Shown: positions 8,322 to 17,324, numbered from the stretch's first letter. The stretch is 64,000 nt of DNA from Mesorhizobium sp. PAMC28654 (GCF_020616515.1 NZ_CP085135.1:310001-374000); one strand, 5' to 3'. The notes: a model not told the origin generated them from the sequence alone. A program made the numbers and translations.

Positions 8322-9305
8322 ATGAATGTGGCTCACAACATTGTCGCCGGTCTCGACCGGATACTCACCATGGAACTGGTGCGCGTCACCGAGAGGGCCG
8401 CGGTGGCGGCCGCCAGACTGCGTGGGCGCGGCGACGAAATGGCCGCCGACCAGGTCGCCGTCGATGCCATGCGCCAGGAGCTCAACCGCCTCGCCATCAA
8501 GGGCACGGTGGTGATCGGCGAGGGCGAGCGTGACGAGGCGCCGATGCTCTATATCGGCGAAGAGGTCGGCACTGGCAAAGGTCCGGCCGTCGATATCGCT
8601 CTCGATCCGCTCGAAGGCACGACGATCTGCGCCAAGAACCTTCCCAATGCACTTGCCGTCATCGCGATCGCCGAGAAGGGCAGCCTGCTGTTTGCCCCCG
8701 ATGTCTACATGGACAAGATCGCCATCGGTCCCGGCTATGCCGAGGGCATTATCAACATCGATGCAACGCCCGCAGAAAACATCGCCAGCCTGGCCAAGGC
8801 CAAGGGTGTCGCTGTGTCCGACATCACGGCTTGCATCCTCGACCGGCCACGTCATGCCAAGCTGATCGAGGCCGTGCGCGCCACGGGTGCGGCGATCCGG
8901 CTGATTGGCGACGGCGACGTTGCCGGGGTCATTCATACCACCGACCCCGAGGAAACCGGCATCAACATCTATCTCGGCACCGGTGGCGCGCCGGAAGGCG
9001 TGCTGGCCGCTGCCGCCTTGCGCTGCACTGGGGGACAGATGGAGGGCCGGCTGATCCTCGATACGCCGGAAAAAGTCGCGCGGGCCGCGAAGATGGGCAT
9101 CTCCGATCCGAAACGGATCTATCGGACTGACGACATGGCGCGTGGCGATGTGTTGTTCGCTGCCACCGGCGTCACCGACGGCAATATGCTGGCCGGCGTC
9201 AAGTTCGGCCGCAACTACATCACGACGCATACGATCGTGCTGCGTTCGTCGTCGCGAACGGTGCGCGAGATCAAGGCACGACACCAGGACCTGGAAAAGT
9301 TTTGA
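8322..9305 (+). CDS. glpX: Class II fructose-1,6-bisphosphatase
   Basis: Hydrolyses fructose-1,6-bisphosphate to fructose-6-phosphate in gluconeogenesis. The protein is 327 residues, normal for GlpX. VVIGEGERDEAPM and ALDPLEGTTICAKN are the metal- and phosphate-binding signatures of the lithium-sensitive phosphatase fold. GTGGAPEGVLAAAALRC is the sugar-phosphate loop. It lies 27 bp upstream of the earliest recJ start and is probably cotranscribed with it. A hom-glpX-recJ order is common in Rhizobiales by recollection; here other genes and an IS separate hom from glpX. Confidence 0.95.
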   Translation: MNVAHNIVAGLDRILTMELVRVTERAAVAAARLRGRGDEMAADQVAVDAMRQELNRLAIKGTVVIGEGERDEAPMLYIGEEVGTGKGPAVDIALDPLEGTTICAKNLPNALAVIAIAEKGSLLFAPDVYMDKIAIGPGYAEGIINIDATPAENIASLAKAKGVAVSDITACILDRPRHAKLIEAVRATGAAIRLIGDGDVAGVIHTTDPEETGINIYLGTGGAPEGVLAAAALRCTGGQMEGRLILDTPEKVARAAKMGISDPKRIYRTDDMARGDVLFAATGVTDGNMLAGVKFGRNYITTHTIVLRSSSRTVREIKARHQDLEKF

Positions 9306-9365
9306 TACCTTCCTGTTTAGCCGTCGCATATTGTGAGAAATGACAATTCGCGGACGGCGCGTCGC

Positions 9366-11150
9366 ATGACGGGCGAAAGACGACTTTTCCTTGATGTCAG
9401 GCAGTCGGCGACCGGTGTTTCCTGGGAACACCGGCTGACGGCGCGGCAGGACATGACGGCGCTCGCCATAGCGCAAGGCCATGGCGTGCCCGACATCGTC
9501 GCCCGCGTGCTTGCCGGGCGTGGCGTGACCGCGGAACAGACCGAGCGCTTTCTCGATCCGACCATCCGTGACCTCCTGCCTGATCCGGCGTCGCTGACCG
9601 ACATGGAAAGGGCTGCCGCACGCATCGCCGCAGCTGTGGTGACCAAGGAGAAGGTGGCGATCTTCGGCGACTATGATGTCGACGGCGCCGCCTCGTCGGC
9701 GCTGCTGAAGCGGTTTCTCGCGCATTTTTCTGTGCCGTCGGAGATCTATATCCCAGACCGGATTTTCGAGGGATATGGCCCCAATCCCGATGCGATGCGT
9801 GAACTGGTTTCGCGCGGCGCGACACTGATCGTCACCGTCGACTGCGGTACCAACAGCGCGGCTTCCGTCGATGCGGCGATGCAGGCCGGCGCCGATGTCG
9901 TGGTGCTCGACCATCACCAAGTTGGCGGCCCGTTGCCGGAGGCCATTGCCGTGGTTAATCCCAACCGCGAGGACGACCTTTCCGGACAAGGCCACCTTTG
10001 CGCGGCGGGTGTCGTCTTTCTCACACTGGTCCAGACGGCAAAAATACTGCGCGGGCGCCTGACCGACGCGCCGCCGCCTGACCTGCTTTCCATGCTGGAT
10101 CTGGTTGCCCTGGCGACCGTCTGTGACGTGGTGCCGCTTATCGGCGTCAACCGCGCCTTTGTCGTCAAGGGACTGCAGGTGGCGCGACAGCAGAAGAATG
10201 AGGGCCTGGCGGCACTGGCGCGTGTCTCGCGCATCGGCGAGCCGGTCAGCACGTTCCATCTGGCCTATCTGATCGGGCCGCGCATCAACGCCGGCGGGCG
10301 CATCGGCGACGCTGCACTTGGCAGCCGGCTGCTCGCCACCGACGATCCGGTCGAGGCCCGTACCATTTCCGAAACGCTGGACCGACTCAACCAGGAGCGG
10401 CAGCTGATGGAGCAGGAGATGCTGGCGGCGGCGCGCGCCGAGGCTGACGCCGAGCTTGCCGGCGGCAATGGTCCGGCAATCGTTGTCACCGCCAGCAACA
10501 ACTGGCACCCCGGCATCGTCGGCCTGCTTGCCTCGCGGCTGAAGGATCATGCGCGCCGCCCGGCCTTCGCCATAGCCTTCAACGCCAATGGTGTAGGCAC
10601 GGGTTCAGGCCGCTCGGTGTCGGGCTTCGACCTCGGCCGCCTGGTGCGCGAGGCGGCGGATGCCGGGCTGATCGTCAAGGGCGGTGGCCATGCCATGGCG
10701 GCGGGCATCACGGTAGAGCGCGCGAAACTCGGCGAGCTCAGGGCCTTCTTCGAGGAGCGTGCGGCTGGCGATGTGTTCCGGTTGCAGGACGAGGAACGCC
10801 TGGCGATCGATGGCGCGCTCGCGGCCGAGGGCGCGACGCTTGGCCTGCTCGACGCGCTGGAAAAGGCAGGTCCGTTCGGTGCCGGGCATGTGGCGCCGGT
10901 CTTCGCGCTGCCGCGCCATCGTCTTGCCGACGCGCGTCCGGTTGGCACCAATCACATCCGTGCCGAACTGCAGTCGGAGAGCGGTGGCCGCATCCAGGCG
11001 ATCGCCTTCCGTGCCGTTGATACCACGCTTGGCGAGTTCCTGTTCAAGAACCGGGGCAAGACCGTACACGTCGCCGGCTCGCTGTCAGGCAATTACTGGA
11101 ACGGCAACCGAACGGTGCAATTTCGCATCACCGATGCCGCGCTTGCCTGA
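9366..11150 (+). CDS. recJ: Single-stranded-DNA-specific exonuclease RecJ
   Basis: A 5'-3' ssDNA exonuclease for recombination and mismatch repair, 594 residues from this start. Catalytic DHH-family motifs are visible: FGDYDVDGAAS, VTVDCGTN, VLDHHQVGG and, in the DHHA1 domain, KGGGHAMAAG. The C-terminal OB-like domain includes VHVAGSLSGNYWNG. I chose the ATG at 9366 because MTGERRLFLDVRQSATG matches the usual RecJ opening. A GTG at 9333 in the same frame is an alternative. It is convergent with the patatin-like gene, with 6 bp between stop codons. Confidence 0.95.
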   Translation: MTGERRLFLDVRQSATGVSWEHRLTARQDMTALAIAQGHGVPDIVARVLAGRGVTAEQTERFLDPTIRDLLPDPASLTDMERAAARIAAAVVTKEKVAIFGDYDVDGAASSALLKRFLAHFSVPSEIYIPDRIFEGYGPNPDAMRELVSRGATLIVTVDCGTNSAASVDAAMQAGADVVVLDHHQVGGPLPEAIAVVNPNREDDLSGQGHLCAAGVVFLTLVQTAKILRGRLTDAPPPDLLSMLDLVALATVCDVVPLIGVNRAFVVKGLQVARQQKNEGLAALARVSRIGEPVSTFHLAYLIGPRINAGGRIGDAALGSRLLATDDPVEARTISETLDRLNQERQLMEQEMLAAARAEADAELAGGNGPAIVVTASNNWHPGIVGLLASRLKDHARRPAFAIAFNANGVGTGSGRSVSGFDLGRLVREAADAGLIVKGGGHAMAAGITVERAKLGELRAFFEERAAGDVFRLQDEERLAIDGALAAEGATLGLLDALEKAGPFGAGHVAPVFALPRHRLADARPVGTNHIRAELQSESGGRIQAIAFRAVDTTLGEFLFKNRGKTVHVAGSLSGNYWNGNRTVQFRITDAALA

Positions 11151-11156
11151 ACCCGG

Positions 11157-12131
11157 TTAACTCAACACCGTTTGCAATCGGGTGAGTTCTCCGATCTGGG
11201 CCATCGTTGCCTGATAGCCGAGGTTGATCGCCTCTCCGGCACGATGGAATTCGGTCAGGCCGATATGGCTGAGCTTCGGCTGCAGCGACATATCGGGAGG
11301 ATCGCCCGCCAGCCGCGCCCGTGAAATGCGATCCTGGATGATGTTGAAGGCTTCGACCATGACGCCGGTGATGCCAAGCCGGGTCTGGTGCGATTGGCGC
11401 TCGGAGTCGGCCTGGCCGCCTCGTGGCGCATCCTTCTCGTCCCTCAGTTCGCCAGCGCTGTGCTTGATGACGGCAGCGCGGCCGAACAGGTCATAGTGAA
11501 GATTGACAGCCACCACGAGCGGTTGCTCGTAGGCGCGGCAGACCGAGACCGGCACCGGATTGACCAGGGCTCCATCGACCAGCAAGCGGCCATTGCAGTC
11601 CACCGGCTCGAAGACGCCGGGCAGCGCATAGGAAGCGCGCATGGCGGTGATGAGCGACCCGCTCGACAGCCAGATTTCATGGCCGGTGCGGATCTCCGAG
11701 GCGACACAGACAAACGGCTTGGGCAAGTCCTCGAAACGAATGCCCGCCATATGCTCGCGCATGCGCGCGTCGAGTTTCATACCGCCGAACAGACCGCTGC
11801 CGCGCAGGTTGAGATCAAGCAGGCCAAAGATGCGCCGCTTGGTCAGGCTGCGCGCGAACTCTTCCAGTTCATTCAGTTTGCCGGCAAGATAACAACCGCC
11901 GACCAGCGCGCCGATGGATGTGCCGGCTATCATCGATACTTCAATACCGGCTTCGTCGAGCGCGCGCAGCACGCCGATATGGGCCCAGCCTCGCGCACAG
12001 CCGCCACCCAATGCCAGGGAGATGCCGGTTTTCTTGGGGTGGGTCGGTTCGGACGTGCCGCCGGACGAGGAGAGGCCGTTGGCTTCTCGAACGTCTGGCC
12101 TGTTACGCAATGACGCCCACTCGAGCATCAT
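11157..12131 (-). CDS. Patatin-like phospholipase (RssA/YchK type)
   Basis: A 324-residue serine lipase-like protein. The oxyanion hole is ALGGGCARGWAHIG, the nucleophile elbow is AGTSIGALVGG (GxSxG), and the catalytic Asp is in LLVDGALVNPVPV. The start follows AGGGAG. It probably hydrolyses membrane acyl esters in the cytoplasm; the substrate is not readable from sequence. It is downstream of hisI on the same strand, 81 bp away. Confidence 0.9.
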   Translation of the reverse strand: MMLEWASLRNRPDVREANGLSSSGGTSEPTHPKKTGISLALGGGCARGWAHIGVLRALDEAGIEVSMIAGTSIGALVGGCYLAGKLNELEEFARSLTKRRIFGLLDLNLRGSGLFGGMKLDARMREHMAGIRFEDLPKPFVCVASEIRTGHEIWLSSGSLITAMRASYALPGVFEPVDCNGRLLVDGALVNPVPVSVCRAYEQPLVVAVNLHYDLFGRAAVIKHSAGELRDEKDAPRGGQADSERQSHQTRLGITGVMVEAFNIIQDRISRARLAGDPPDMSLQPKLSHIGLTEFHRAGEAINLGYQATMAQIGELTRLQTVLS

Positions 12132-12212
12132 GATCTCCCTTGTCCCGCATCTCTTGTACCGAAAGGATGTTTGAGAATAATGAACATGAGTGATTTGTGA
12201 ATATGGAATGGT

Positions 12213-12671
12213 TCACAAAGGCTTCCGATACGTCTCTTCCGCATCGAACAGCGGTTTGCTGCCGTCGTCGGCAAGCGTCCCCTTGCCGTCGATCAGCCCC
12301 ACCGTCCGATAAAAGCATGAACGTCGACCAGTGTGACAGGTTGCATCGTGGCCCAACACTTTGACGCGCAGCCACAATGCGTCCTGGTCGCAGTCGGTCC
12401 GTATCTCGACGACATGCTGGAAATTGCCGGAGGTCTCGCCCTTTTTCCAGAGCGCGTTGCGCGAGCGCGACCAGTAGTGGGCGATGCCGGTTTCCAGCGT
12501 CAGCGCCAACGCTTCGGCGTTCATGTGCGCGACCATCAGAAGCATGCCGTCGGCTTGATCGGTGACGACGACCGTGACGAGGCCGCTGGCGTCGAAGCGC
12601 GGTGAAAAGACCGGGCCTTCCTCCAGTGCCTTCTTGTCCGATGAAGCTTTCGGGAATTCCAGTGCCGACAT
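12213..12671 (-). CDS. hisI: Phosphoribosyl-AMP cyclohydrolase
   Basis: Third step of histidine synthesis, opening the adenine ring of PR-AMP. It is a stand-alone HisI of 152 residues without the HisE domain, as usual in alphaproteobacteria. The metal-binding segments [14 protein letters not shown] and [10 protein letters not shown] are both present with their cysteines. [19 protein letters not shown] is the family signature. An upstream in-frame ATG at 12698 would add nine residues but lies inside the palindromic repeat 12693-12762, so I prefer 12671. Confidence 0.95.
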   Translation of the reverse strand: MSALEFPKASSDKKALEEGPVFSPRFDASGLVTVVVTDQADGMLLMVAHMNAEALALTLETGIAHYWSRSRNALWKKGETSGNFQHVVEIRTDCDQDALWLRVKVLGHDATCHTGRRSCFYRTVGLIDGKGTLADDGSKPLFDAEETYRKPL

Positions 12672-12692
12672 CGCCGATTCATTTTCCTGTTT

Positions 12693-12762
12693 GACCATGA
12701 TCTTATCCGAAAACCGGTCCCCACTTTTCGCTGGCGCGGTCCTTCGGTTCGGGATCATGGTC
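12693..12762. repeat. Palindromic intergenic repeat between folE and hisI
   Basis: A 70-bp element whose ends are perfect 10-bp inverted repeats (GACCATGATC and GATCATGGTC). The inner sequence CCGAAAACCGGTCCCCACTT resembles a common rhizobial intergenic mosaic repeat. A second, diverged copy lies at 38935-38980. The left end supplies an alternative ATG for hisI. Confidence 0.75.
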
Positions 12763-12783
12763 TGGCGAACCGGCGAGGGCCTG

Positions 12784-13419
12784 TCAGGCCCTGCCGCCGC
12801 GCACCATGGTGACGAAGCGGACCTGCTCCTCGGGCGTGTCCTTGAACACACCGGTGAAGGTCGAGGTCAGCGTTGTGGAACCCTGCTTGCGGATGCCGCG
12901 CATGGCCATGCACATGTGCTCGGCCTCGATCATGACGGCGACACCGCGTGGATTGAGCACGTCCTGGATGACGCCGGCGATCTGCGCGGTCATCGCTTCC
13001 TGGGTCTGCAGGCGATGGGCGAAGATATCGACCACGCGCGCGATCTTGGAGAGCCCGACGACCTTGCCGTCCGGCAGGTAGCCGACATGGGCCTTGCCGA
13101 TGATCGGCACCATGTGGTGCTCGCAATGCGAGTGGAATATGATGTCCTTGACGATGACGAGGTCGTCATAGCCAGCGACTTCCTCGAAGGTGCGGCCAAG
13201 TTCCTCGGCCGGGCACATGTCGTAGCCGCCGAACATCTCGCGGAAAGCCTTCGTCACGCGCTTGGGCGTATCGATCAGGCCCTCGCGGTCCGGATTGTCG
13301 CCGGTCCAGCGCAAAAGCGTGCGCACCGCAGCCTCGACCTCGGCTTCACTCGGCCGGTCCGTGACCGGCTTCTCCATATAGGCGGATTGGGGCATGAGTT
13401 TCTTGATAACGGCATCCAT
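12784..13419 (-). CDS. folE: GTP cyclohydrolase I
   Basis: Makes 7,8-dihydroneopterin triphosphate from GTP, the first step of folate synthesis. The protein is 211 residues. [20 protein letters not shown] contains the zinc ligands and active-site histidines. [17 protein letters not shown] and [10 protein letters not shown] are the other family signatures. The start at 13419 follows GGGAGA at good spacing. It sits upstream of hisI on the same strand and is divergent from the IscU-like gene. Confidence 0.97.
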   Translation of the reverse strand: MDAVIKKLMPQSAYMEKPVTDRPSEAEVEAAVRTLLRWTGDNPDREGLIDTPKRVTKAFREMFGGYDMCPAEELGRTFEEVAGYDDLVIVKDIIFHSHCEHHMVPIIGKAHVGYLPDGKVVGLSKIARVVDIFAHRLQTQEAMTAQIAGVIQDVLNPRGVAVMIEAEHMCMAMRGIRKQGSTTLTSTFTGVFKDTPEEQVRFVTMVRGGRA

Positions 13420-13659
13420 AAAAGGCGTCTCCCGTAGTTCCCCTCGGTGGAGGAACGAGTTGAACGGACCACAACCTTCGGTTTCAGAAACTCGCCCGGT
13501 TTCCGGCCCCGTAAGCGGCGTGAACAGATTTGGCAAGGACGCGGCTTATGGTTGCCTTGTCGATACCCGACTGCCAGCATTATATATGGTCGTGCGCAGC
13601 GAAAGGAAGACGCTACAGCGGCAATCGCTGTTCGCTTGGCGGCGACGGATTGGAAAAAT

Positions 13660-14103
13660 ATGATCGACGACGTCTACAATGCGAAAATTCTGGGTTTTGC
13701 CGGAAACATCGCGCGCATCGGTCGCCTCGATCACCCGGACGCGACGGCGAAAGCGCATTCCAAGCTGTGCGGTTCGACCGTGACGGTCGATCTCAAGATG
13801 GAAGACGGCGTGGTCACCGATTTTGCTCATGACGTGAAAGCCTGCGCGCTCGGCCAGGCTTCATCCTCGATCATGGCGCAACATGTGGTCGGCGCCACCG
13901 CGGACGAGTTGCGCGCGGTGCGCGAGACAATGCTGAAGATGCTCAAGGAAGGCGGCACGCCGCCAGACGGTCGCTTTGCCGACCTGAAATACCTGGAGCC
14001 GGTGCGCGACTACAAGGCGCGCCATGCGTCAACGATGCTGACTTTTGACGCCGTGGTTGACGCGATCGGCCAGATCGAGAAGCGGGCCGAAGAGGCAGCC
14101 TAG
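13660..14103 (+). CDS. IscU/NifU-like iron-sulfur scaffold homologue, key ligands altered
   Basis: A 147-residue protein of the IscU/SufU N-terminal family. Cys37 (SKLCGSTVTV) and Cys62 (VKACALGQASSSIM) match the first two cluster-binding cysteines. The position of the third ligand, HC in IscU, reads RHASTML, so Ala123 replaces Cys. The Asp after the first Cys (CGD in IscU) is Ser39. It may be a diverged scaffold or sulfur-transfer partner. The start is the ATG after TTGGAAAAAT. It stands alone, divergent from folE, with no isc or suf genes nearby. Confidence 0.85.
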   Translation: MIDDVYNAKILGFAGNIARIGRLDHPDATAKAHSKLCGSTVTVDLKMEDGVVTDFAHDVKACALGQASSSIMAQHVVGATADELRAVRETMLKMLKEGGTPPDGRFADLKYLEPVRDYKARHASTMLTFDAVVDAIGQIEKRAEEAA

Positions 14104-14105
14104 CC

Positions 14106-15026
14106 CTAGATATCATCCAGAAAACGCCGGCTTTCCGCAAATTCACTGCGCACCCAATCGGCGAAAGCCCTGGCCGGTTCGGACAGGTTGCGCATGCTCC
14201 TGGCCACCAGCCAGTAAGCCCCACATGTGACGTTGGTGTCGAACGGCTTGATCAAGGTACCCGCGGTCAACTCCTCCTGCACCAGCAAAAGGTCGCCAAG
14301 CGCCACGCCGTGGCCGAGCATGGCCGCCTGCTTGGCAAGCGAGGCGTCCGCCAGCAATGGACCTCGCTCGGGTATTGCGTCATCGGCGACGCCGGCCGCC
14401 TCGAACCATCGTGCCCAGTCCTGACGGTTTTCCTCATGCAGCAACGTGTGGCGACGCAGATCGGTCGGGCTTTCCAGCGCCGGGCCGGATTTGAAGAGCG
14501 CTGGAGCCAGCACCGGCGAATCGATCACCGGCGCCATCAGTTCCGCTTCGCTGCGCGGCCATGACGTGGCGCGTGCGCTGAATCGCAAGGCCAATTCCGC
14601 CTGATCGCTGCGGAAGTCGATCAGGCGCGTGTCGACATCGAGGGAAATGTCGATATCCGGCCGCAACTGGCGGAAGCGATTGAGTCTTGGCACCAGCCAG
14701 GATGTGGCAAGAGAGGGGTCGACACTGATACAGGCCACGGCCTGCGCCGGCGTCGCCACCAGATCCGAAAGCAAGCCGTCAATGGCGTCGAAACTCCTGA
14801 CCAGTTGGTCCAGCAGACGTTGACCAGTGTCGGTCAGTTCGACGCGGCGGTGGTGCCGTTCGAACAAGGGCTGGCGCAGGAAGATTTCGAGTTCGCGCAC
14901 CTGACGGCTGATTGCCGCTTGCGAGACGAAAAGCTCCTCTGCCGCGCGGCTGAAACTCAGGTGCCGGCCGGCCGCTTCAAAACTTCTCAATGCTGTTAGC
15001 GGCAGGCGTCCGCGCTTCATTCGCAT
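14106..15026 (-). CDS. LysR-family transcriptional regulator (GcvA-like)
   Basis: A 306-residue LTTR. The N-terminal helix-turn-helix is at about residues 9-60 (LRSFEAAGRHLSFSRAAEEL and SQAAISRQVRELE). The C-terminal part is a periplasmic-binding-protein-like effector domain. The overall pattern resembles the GcvA/AmpR subgroup. It is divergent from a small ORF at 15108, with an 81-bp gap that would hold any operator. No target can be named from sequence. Confidence 0.92.
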   Translation of the reverse strand: MRMKRGRLPLTALRSFEAAGRHLSFSRAAEELFVSQAAISRQVRELEIFLRQPLFERHHRRVELTDTGQRLLDQLVRSFDAIDGLLSDLVATPAQAVACISVDPSLATSWLVPRLNRFRQLRPDIDISLDVDTRLIDFRSDQAELALRFSARATSWPRSEAELMAPVIDSPVLAPALFKSGPALESPTDLRRHTLLHEENRQDWARWFEAAGVADDAIPERGPLLADASLAKQAAMLGHGVALGDLLLVQEELTAGTLIKPFDTNVTCGAYWLVARSMRNLSEPARAFADWVRSEFAESRRFLDDI

Positions 15027-15107
15027 AATCTCAAGTCATACGATGTCGAAATTATACTCGTTTGAGGACGAAGGCCAGCGGCGGTCTAATCGGCCTTCAA
15101 AGGAGAT

Positions 15108-15266
15108 ATGGCCATGTTCCAGTTCATGGAGATTTTCGGCGAGGTGATGCGGATCGTGACGTTCCAGAGGCAGAGCGAGAACCCGTCTCAATTGCATGAA
15201 GAAGGGAATCCATCCCATCGCCGGGTGTCCAGGCCTGATCGTTGCACCGCGCCGTTTCGCCGGTAA
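15108..15266 (+). CDS. Small hypothetical ORF with strong ribosome site
   Basis: A 52-codon ORF starting MAMFQFMEIFGEVMRIVTF. An AAAGGAGAT ribosome site sits at good spacing before the ATG, stronger than for many certain genes here. The N-terminal half looks amphipathic; the C-terminal half is basic and low in order. It is divergent from the LysR gene, so it could be that regulator's target, or a decayed remnant. No family recognised. Confidence 0.4.
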   Translation: MAMFQFMEIFGEVMRIVTFQRQSENPSQLHEEGNPSHRRVSRPDRCTAPFRR

Positions 15267-15358
15267 ACAATGCTGCTGAAACCGCGACGCGGAGCAGGGG
15301 ATTGCGTTCCCCGCTGGGAATTCACATCTATGCCGGGGAACGCGATGCGGAGATTGCG

Positions 15359-15733
15359 ATGCGTGACGACCATCCGCATGTGCATGCCGCCAGGCCATCC
15401 CAGCGCGGGCGCAACTGGCCGGGCCCCTGGCGCAAGACGCCGGGGCGTATCCTTGGCACGTCCATCGTGCGCCTTTACCAGCTGACGCTTTCAGGCTTTG
15501 TCGGCAATTCCTGCCGGCACCTGCCGACCTGCTCGGAATACGCGCATGAGGCGATCGCCCGTCACGGACTGTGGGCCGGCGGCTGGATGGGATTTTTCCG
15601 GGTGCTGCGCTGCGGTCCCTTCGGCACGCACGGCATCGACCGCGTGCCGGAGGTACTCGATCAGCGCTATGTCTGGTTCATGCCTTGGCGCTACTGGCGG
15701 ATCGGCAGGAAACGGGGCGAAGCCAAGGCCTGA
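15359..15733 (+). CDS. yidD: Membrane protein insertion efficiency factor YidD
   Basis: A 124-residue YidD homologue, thought to aid YidC/Sec membrane protein insertion. The family signature SCRHLPTCSEYAHEAIARHG is followed by a GG...FRVLRCGPFG...GIDRVPE pattern. The start at 15359 follows GGAG six bases upstream. The usual rnpA/rpmH/yidC neighbours are absent, which is common in alphaproteobacteria. Confidence 0.92.
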   Translation: MRDDHPHVHAARPSQRGRNWPGPWRKTPGRILGTSIVRLYQLTLSGFVGNSCRHLPTCSEYAHEAIARHGLWAGGWMGFFRVLRCGPFGTHGIDRVPEVLDQRYVWFMPWRYWRIGRKRGEAKA

Positions 15734-15901
15734 CGGTGGCCCAACTTCAAAGTCGGACTATTTCGCACCATTCAGCATCATGCTGGGCCGTCGTTGTGAT
15801 GCCCCCCGTCTCAGGTCTGCGATTTCAGGTAAATCTGTATCACTTTGTGGGTTTTGCCACGACGCGACTTCTGTCCAAAACCAGTTGCCGATAGGTGATC
15901 G

Positions 15902-16183
15902 TCACAGGCGAGGCCCAGTCATCTTTTTATATTCCCTCCAAATTCGGGTCGCCATATGTACTATGTACCGCTCATGGTAATATAAAAGATACATAATAAT
16001 AAATAAAACAACAGCGAAAGCGAATGTTCCAACCAAAGATATTATAAATTCTATCGGGGTTTTTTCAAATTCAACCAATCGAAACTTATCTCTGATTTCG
16101 CCAGTTAATAACGCTGATACTGATATGCCTATAGTATATCCCATCAAGCCGATCAGCGCGATATAAGCTATAATTTTTTCCAA
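15902..16183 (-). CDS. Small AT-rich two-helix membrane protein, unknown function
   Basis: A 93-residue protein with hydrophobic segments at about residues 3-27 and 47-68 and a basic C-terminal tail (RIWREYKKMTG). I recognise no family. The start is TTG at 16183; an internal ATG (LMGYTIG) is possible. Base composition is strongly AT-rich, with A/T runs absent elsewhere in the window, which suggests horizontal acquisition. It is isolated between yidD and a beta-lactamase gene. Confidence 0.55.
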   Translation of the reverse strand: MEKIIAYIALIGLMGYTIGISVSALLTGEIRDKFRLVEFEKTPIEFIISLVGTFAFAVVLFIIMYLLYYHERYIVHMATRIWREYKKMTGPRL

Positions 16184-16496
16184 ACACCCATGATCAATAA
16201 GGCCCTAAAGTTTTAAGCATTCGTACTGGTCACATTCTGTTCTGATATTAATTCCCATAATCCGATTTTGGGTACAATGCCCCAGAAATCAACGCATGGC
16301 AGTAGGGGTAAATGGAAAGAAGGTGAAACCGTTGTGCATCATACTGATCTCGATTCGCGGGAATGTCGCGGGCACAAACTTTTACGATCCGGTAGGGTTA
16401 ACACAAACCTGCACAAAGACTGCTCATTTGAGACAAAATCGAGACAAGAGACCTCGTTAAGCCGCTCGCCAACATCCTCTCAAGAGCGAGCTTCAA
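16184..16496. other. Intergenic stretch, no gene seen
   Basis: This 313-bp stretch is AT-rich in its first third and reaches ordinary composition near the beta-lactamase start. It presumably holds that gene's promoter. A GAGACAA direct repeat lies near 16431-16448. I see no RNA gene or terminator. Confidence 0.4.
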
Positions 16497-17324
16497 ATGC
16501 GCCAGATCGACCGTCTTCCCTTCATCCTTGCCGGTATCCTGTTCCTGCTTGCCTGGCTGCTGGGATTTCCGATGCGCGCTCAGTCGGCGCCGCTGGACGA
16601 TGTCCAGTGCACGGTGATCCTCGATGCGGCGAGCGGCAAGACGCTTTATCAGGACGGTGTCTGCGACCAGCGCTTCAGCCCGGCCTCGACGTTCAAGGTG
16701 CCATTGTCGCTGATTGGCTATGACGCGGGCGTCCTGGGCGACGAGCATACGCCGACTTGGGACTACAAGCCCGAATTCAACGCGGTGAAGCGAGATCAGA
16801 AGGCCGTCGACCCGACGATCTGGGAAAAGGATTCAATCCTCTGGTTCTCAAGGGAGATCACCCGCCGGCTTGGAGAGAAGAACTTTGCCGGCTATGTGTC
16901 AAAATTCGACTATGGAAACAATGATGTTTCCGGCAACCAGGGCAAGAATGACGGCCTGACGCATTCCTGGGTGAATTCCTCGCTGAAGATCACGCCGATC
17001 GAACAGGTGAATTTCCTGCGCCGGCTGCTTGACCGCAAGCTGCCGGTTTCGGCCAAAGCTTATGACATGACCAAGGCGATCATACCGACATTCCAGGCCG
17101 ATGACTGGAGCGTGCAGGGCAAGACCGGAAGCACCAGGCTTCGCAACGATGCCGACAAGGTCCAGGACAAGCGCTCGCTTGGCTGGTTCGTCGGCTGGGC
17201 GCGGAAGGGTGATCAGCGGATCGTCTTTGCCCGTCTTGTGGTCGACACCAAGCGCACCGATATGCCGAAGGGGCTCAAGACACGGGCCGGTTTCCTGAAG
17301 GACCTGCCTGAGCTCATCAAGTAA
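16497..17324 (+). CDS. Class D (OXA-type) beta-lactamase
   Basis: A secreted serine beta-lactamase of 275 residues. After an N-terminal hydrophobic segment (about 9-31), the catalytic motifs appear in order. STFK at 64-67 holds nucleophile Ser64 and Lys67, which is carboxylated in the family. A serine at 118 (FSREI) matches the S-x-V position, though the third residue is Ile. YGN is at 139-141, Trp158 follows, and KTG is at 209-211. All class D active-site elements are therefore present. Mature class D enzymes are periplasmic. No regulator or mobile element touches it, so a chromosomal intrinsic gene is likely. Confidence 0.93.
   Translation: MRQIDRLPFILAGILFLLAWLLGFPMRAQSAPLDDVQCTVILDAASGKTLYQDGVCDQRFSPASTFKVPLSLIGYDAGVLGDEHTPTWDYKPEFNAVKRDQKAVDPTIWEKDSILWFSREITRRLGEKNFAGYVSKFDYGNNDVSGNQGKNDGLTHSWVNSSLKITPIEQVNFLRRLLDRKLPVSAKAYDMTKAIIPTFQADDWSVQGKTGSTRLRNDADKVQDKRSLGWFVGWARKGDQRIVFARLVVDTKRTDMPKGLKTRAGFLKDLPELIK

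Noticed and set aside
8163..10550. A 795-codon minus frame over glpX and recJ
   Set aside because: It crosses two certain plus-strand genes and has no recognisable motif.
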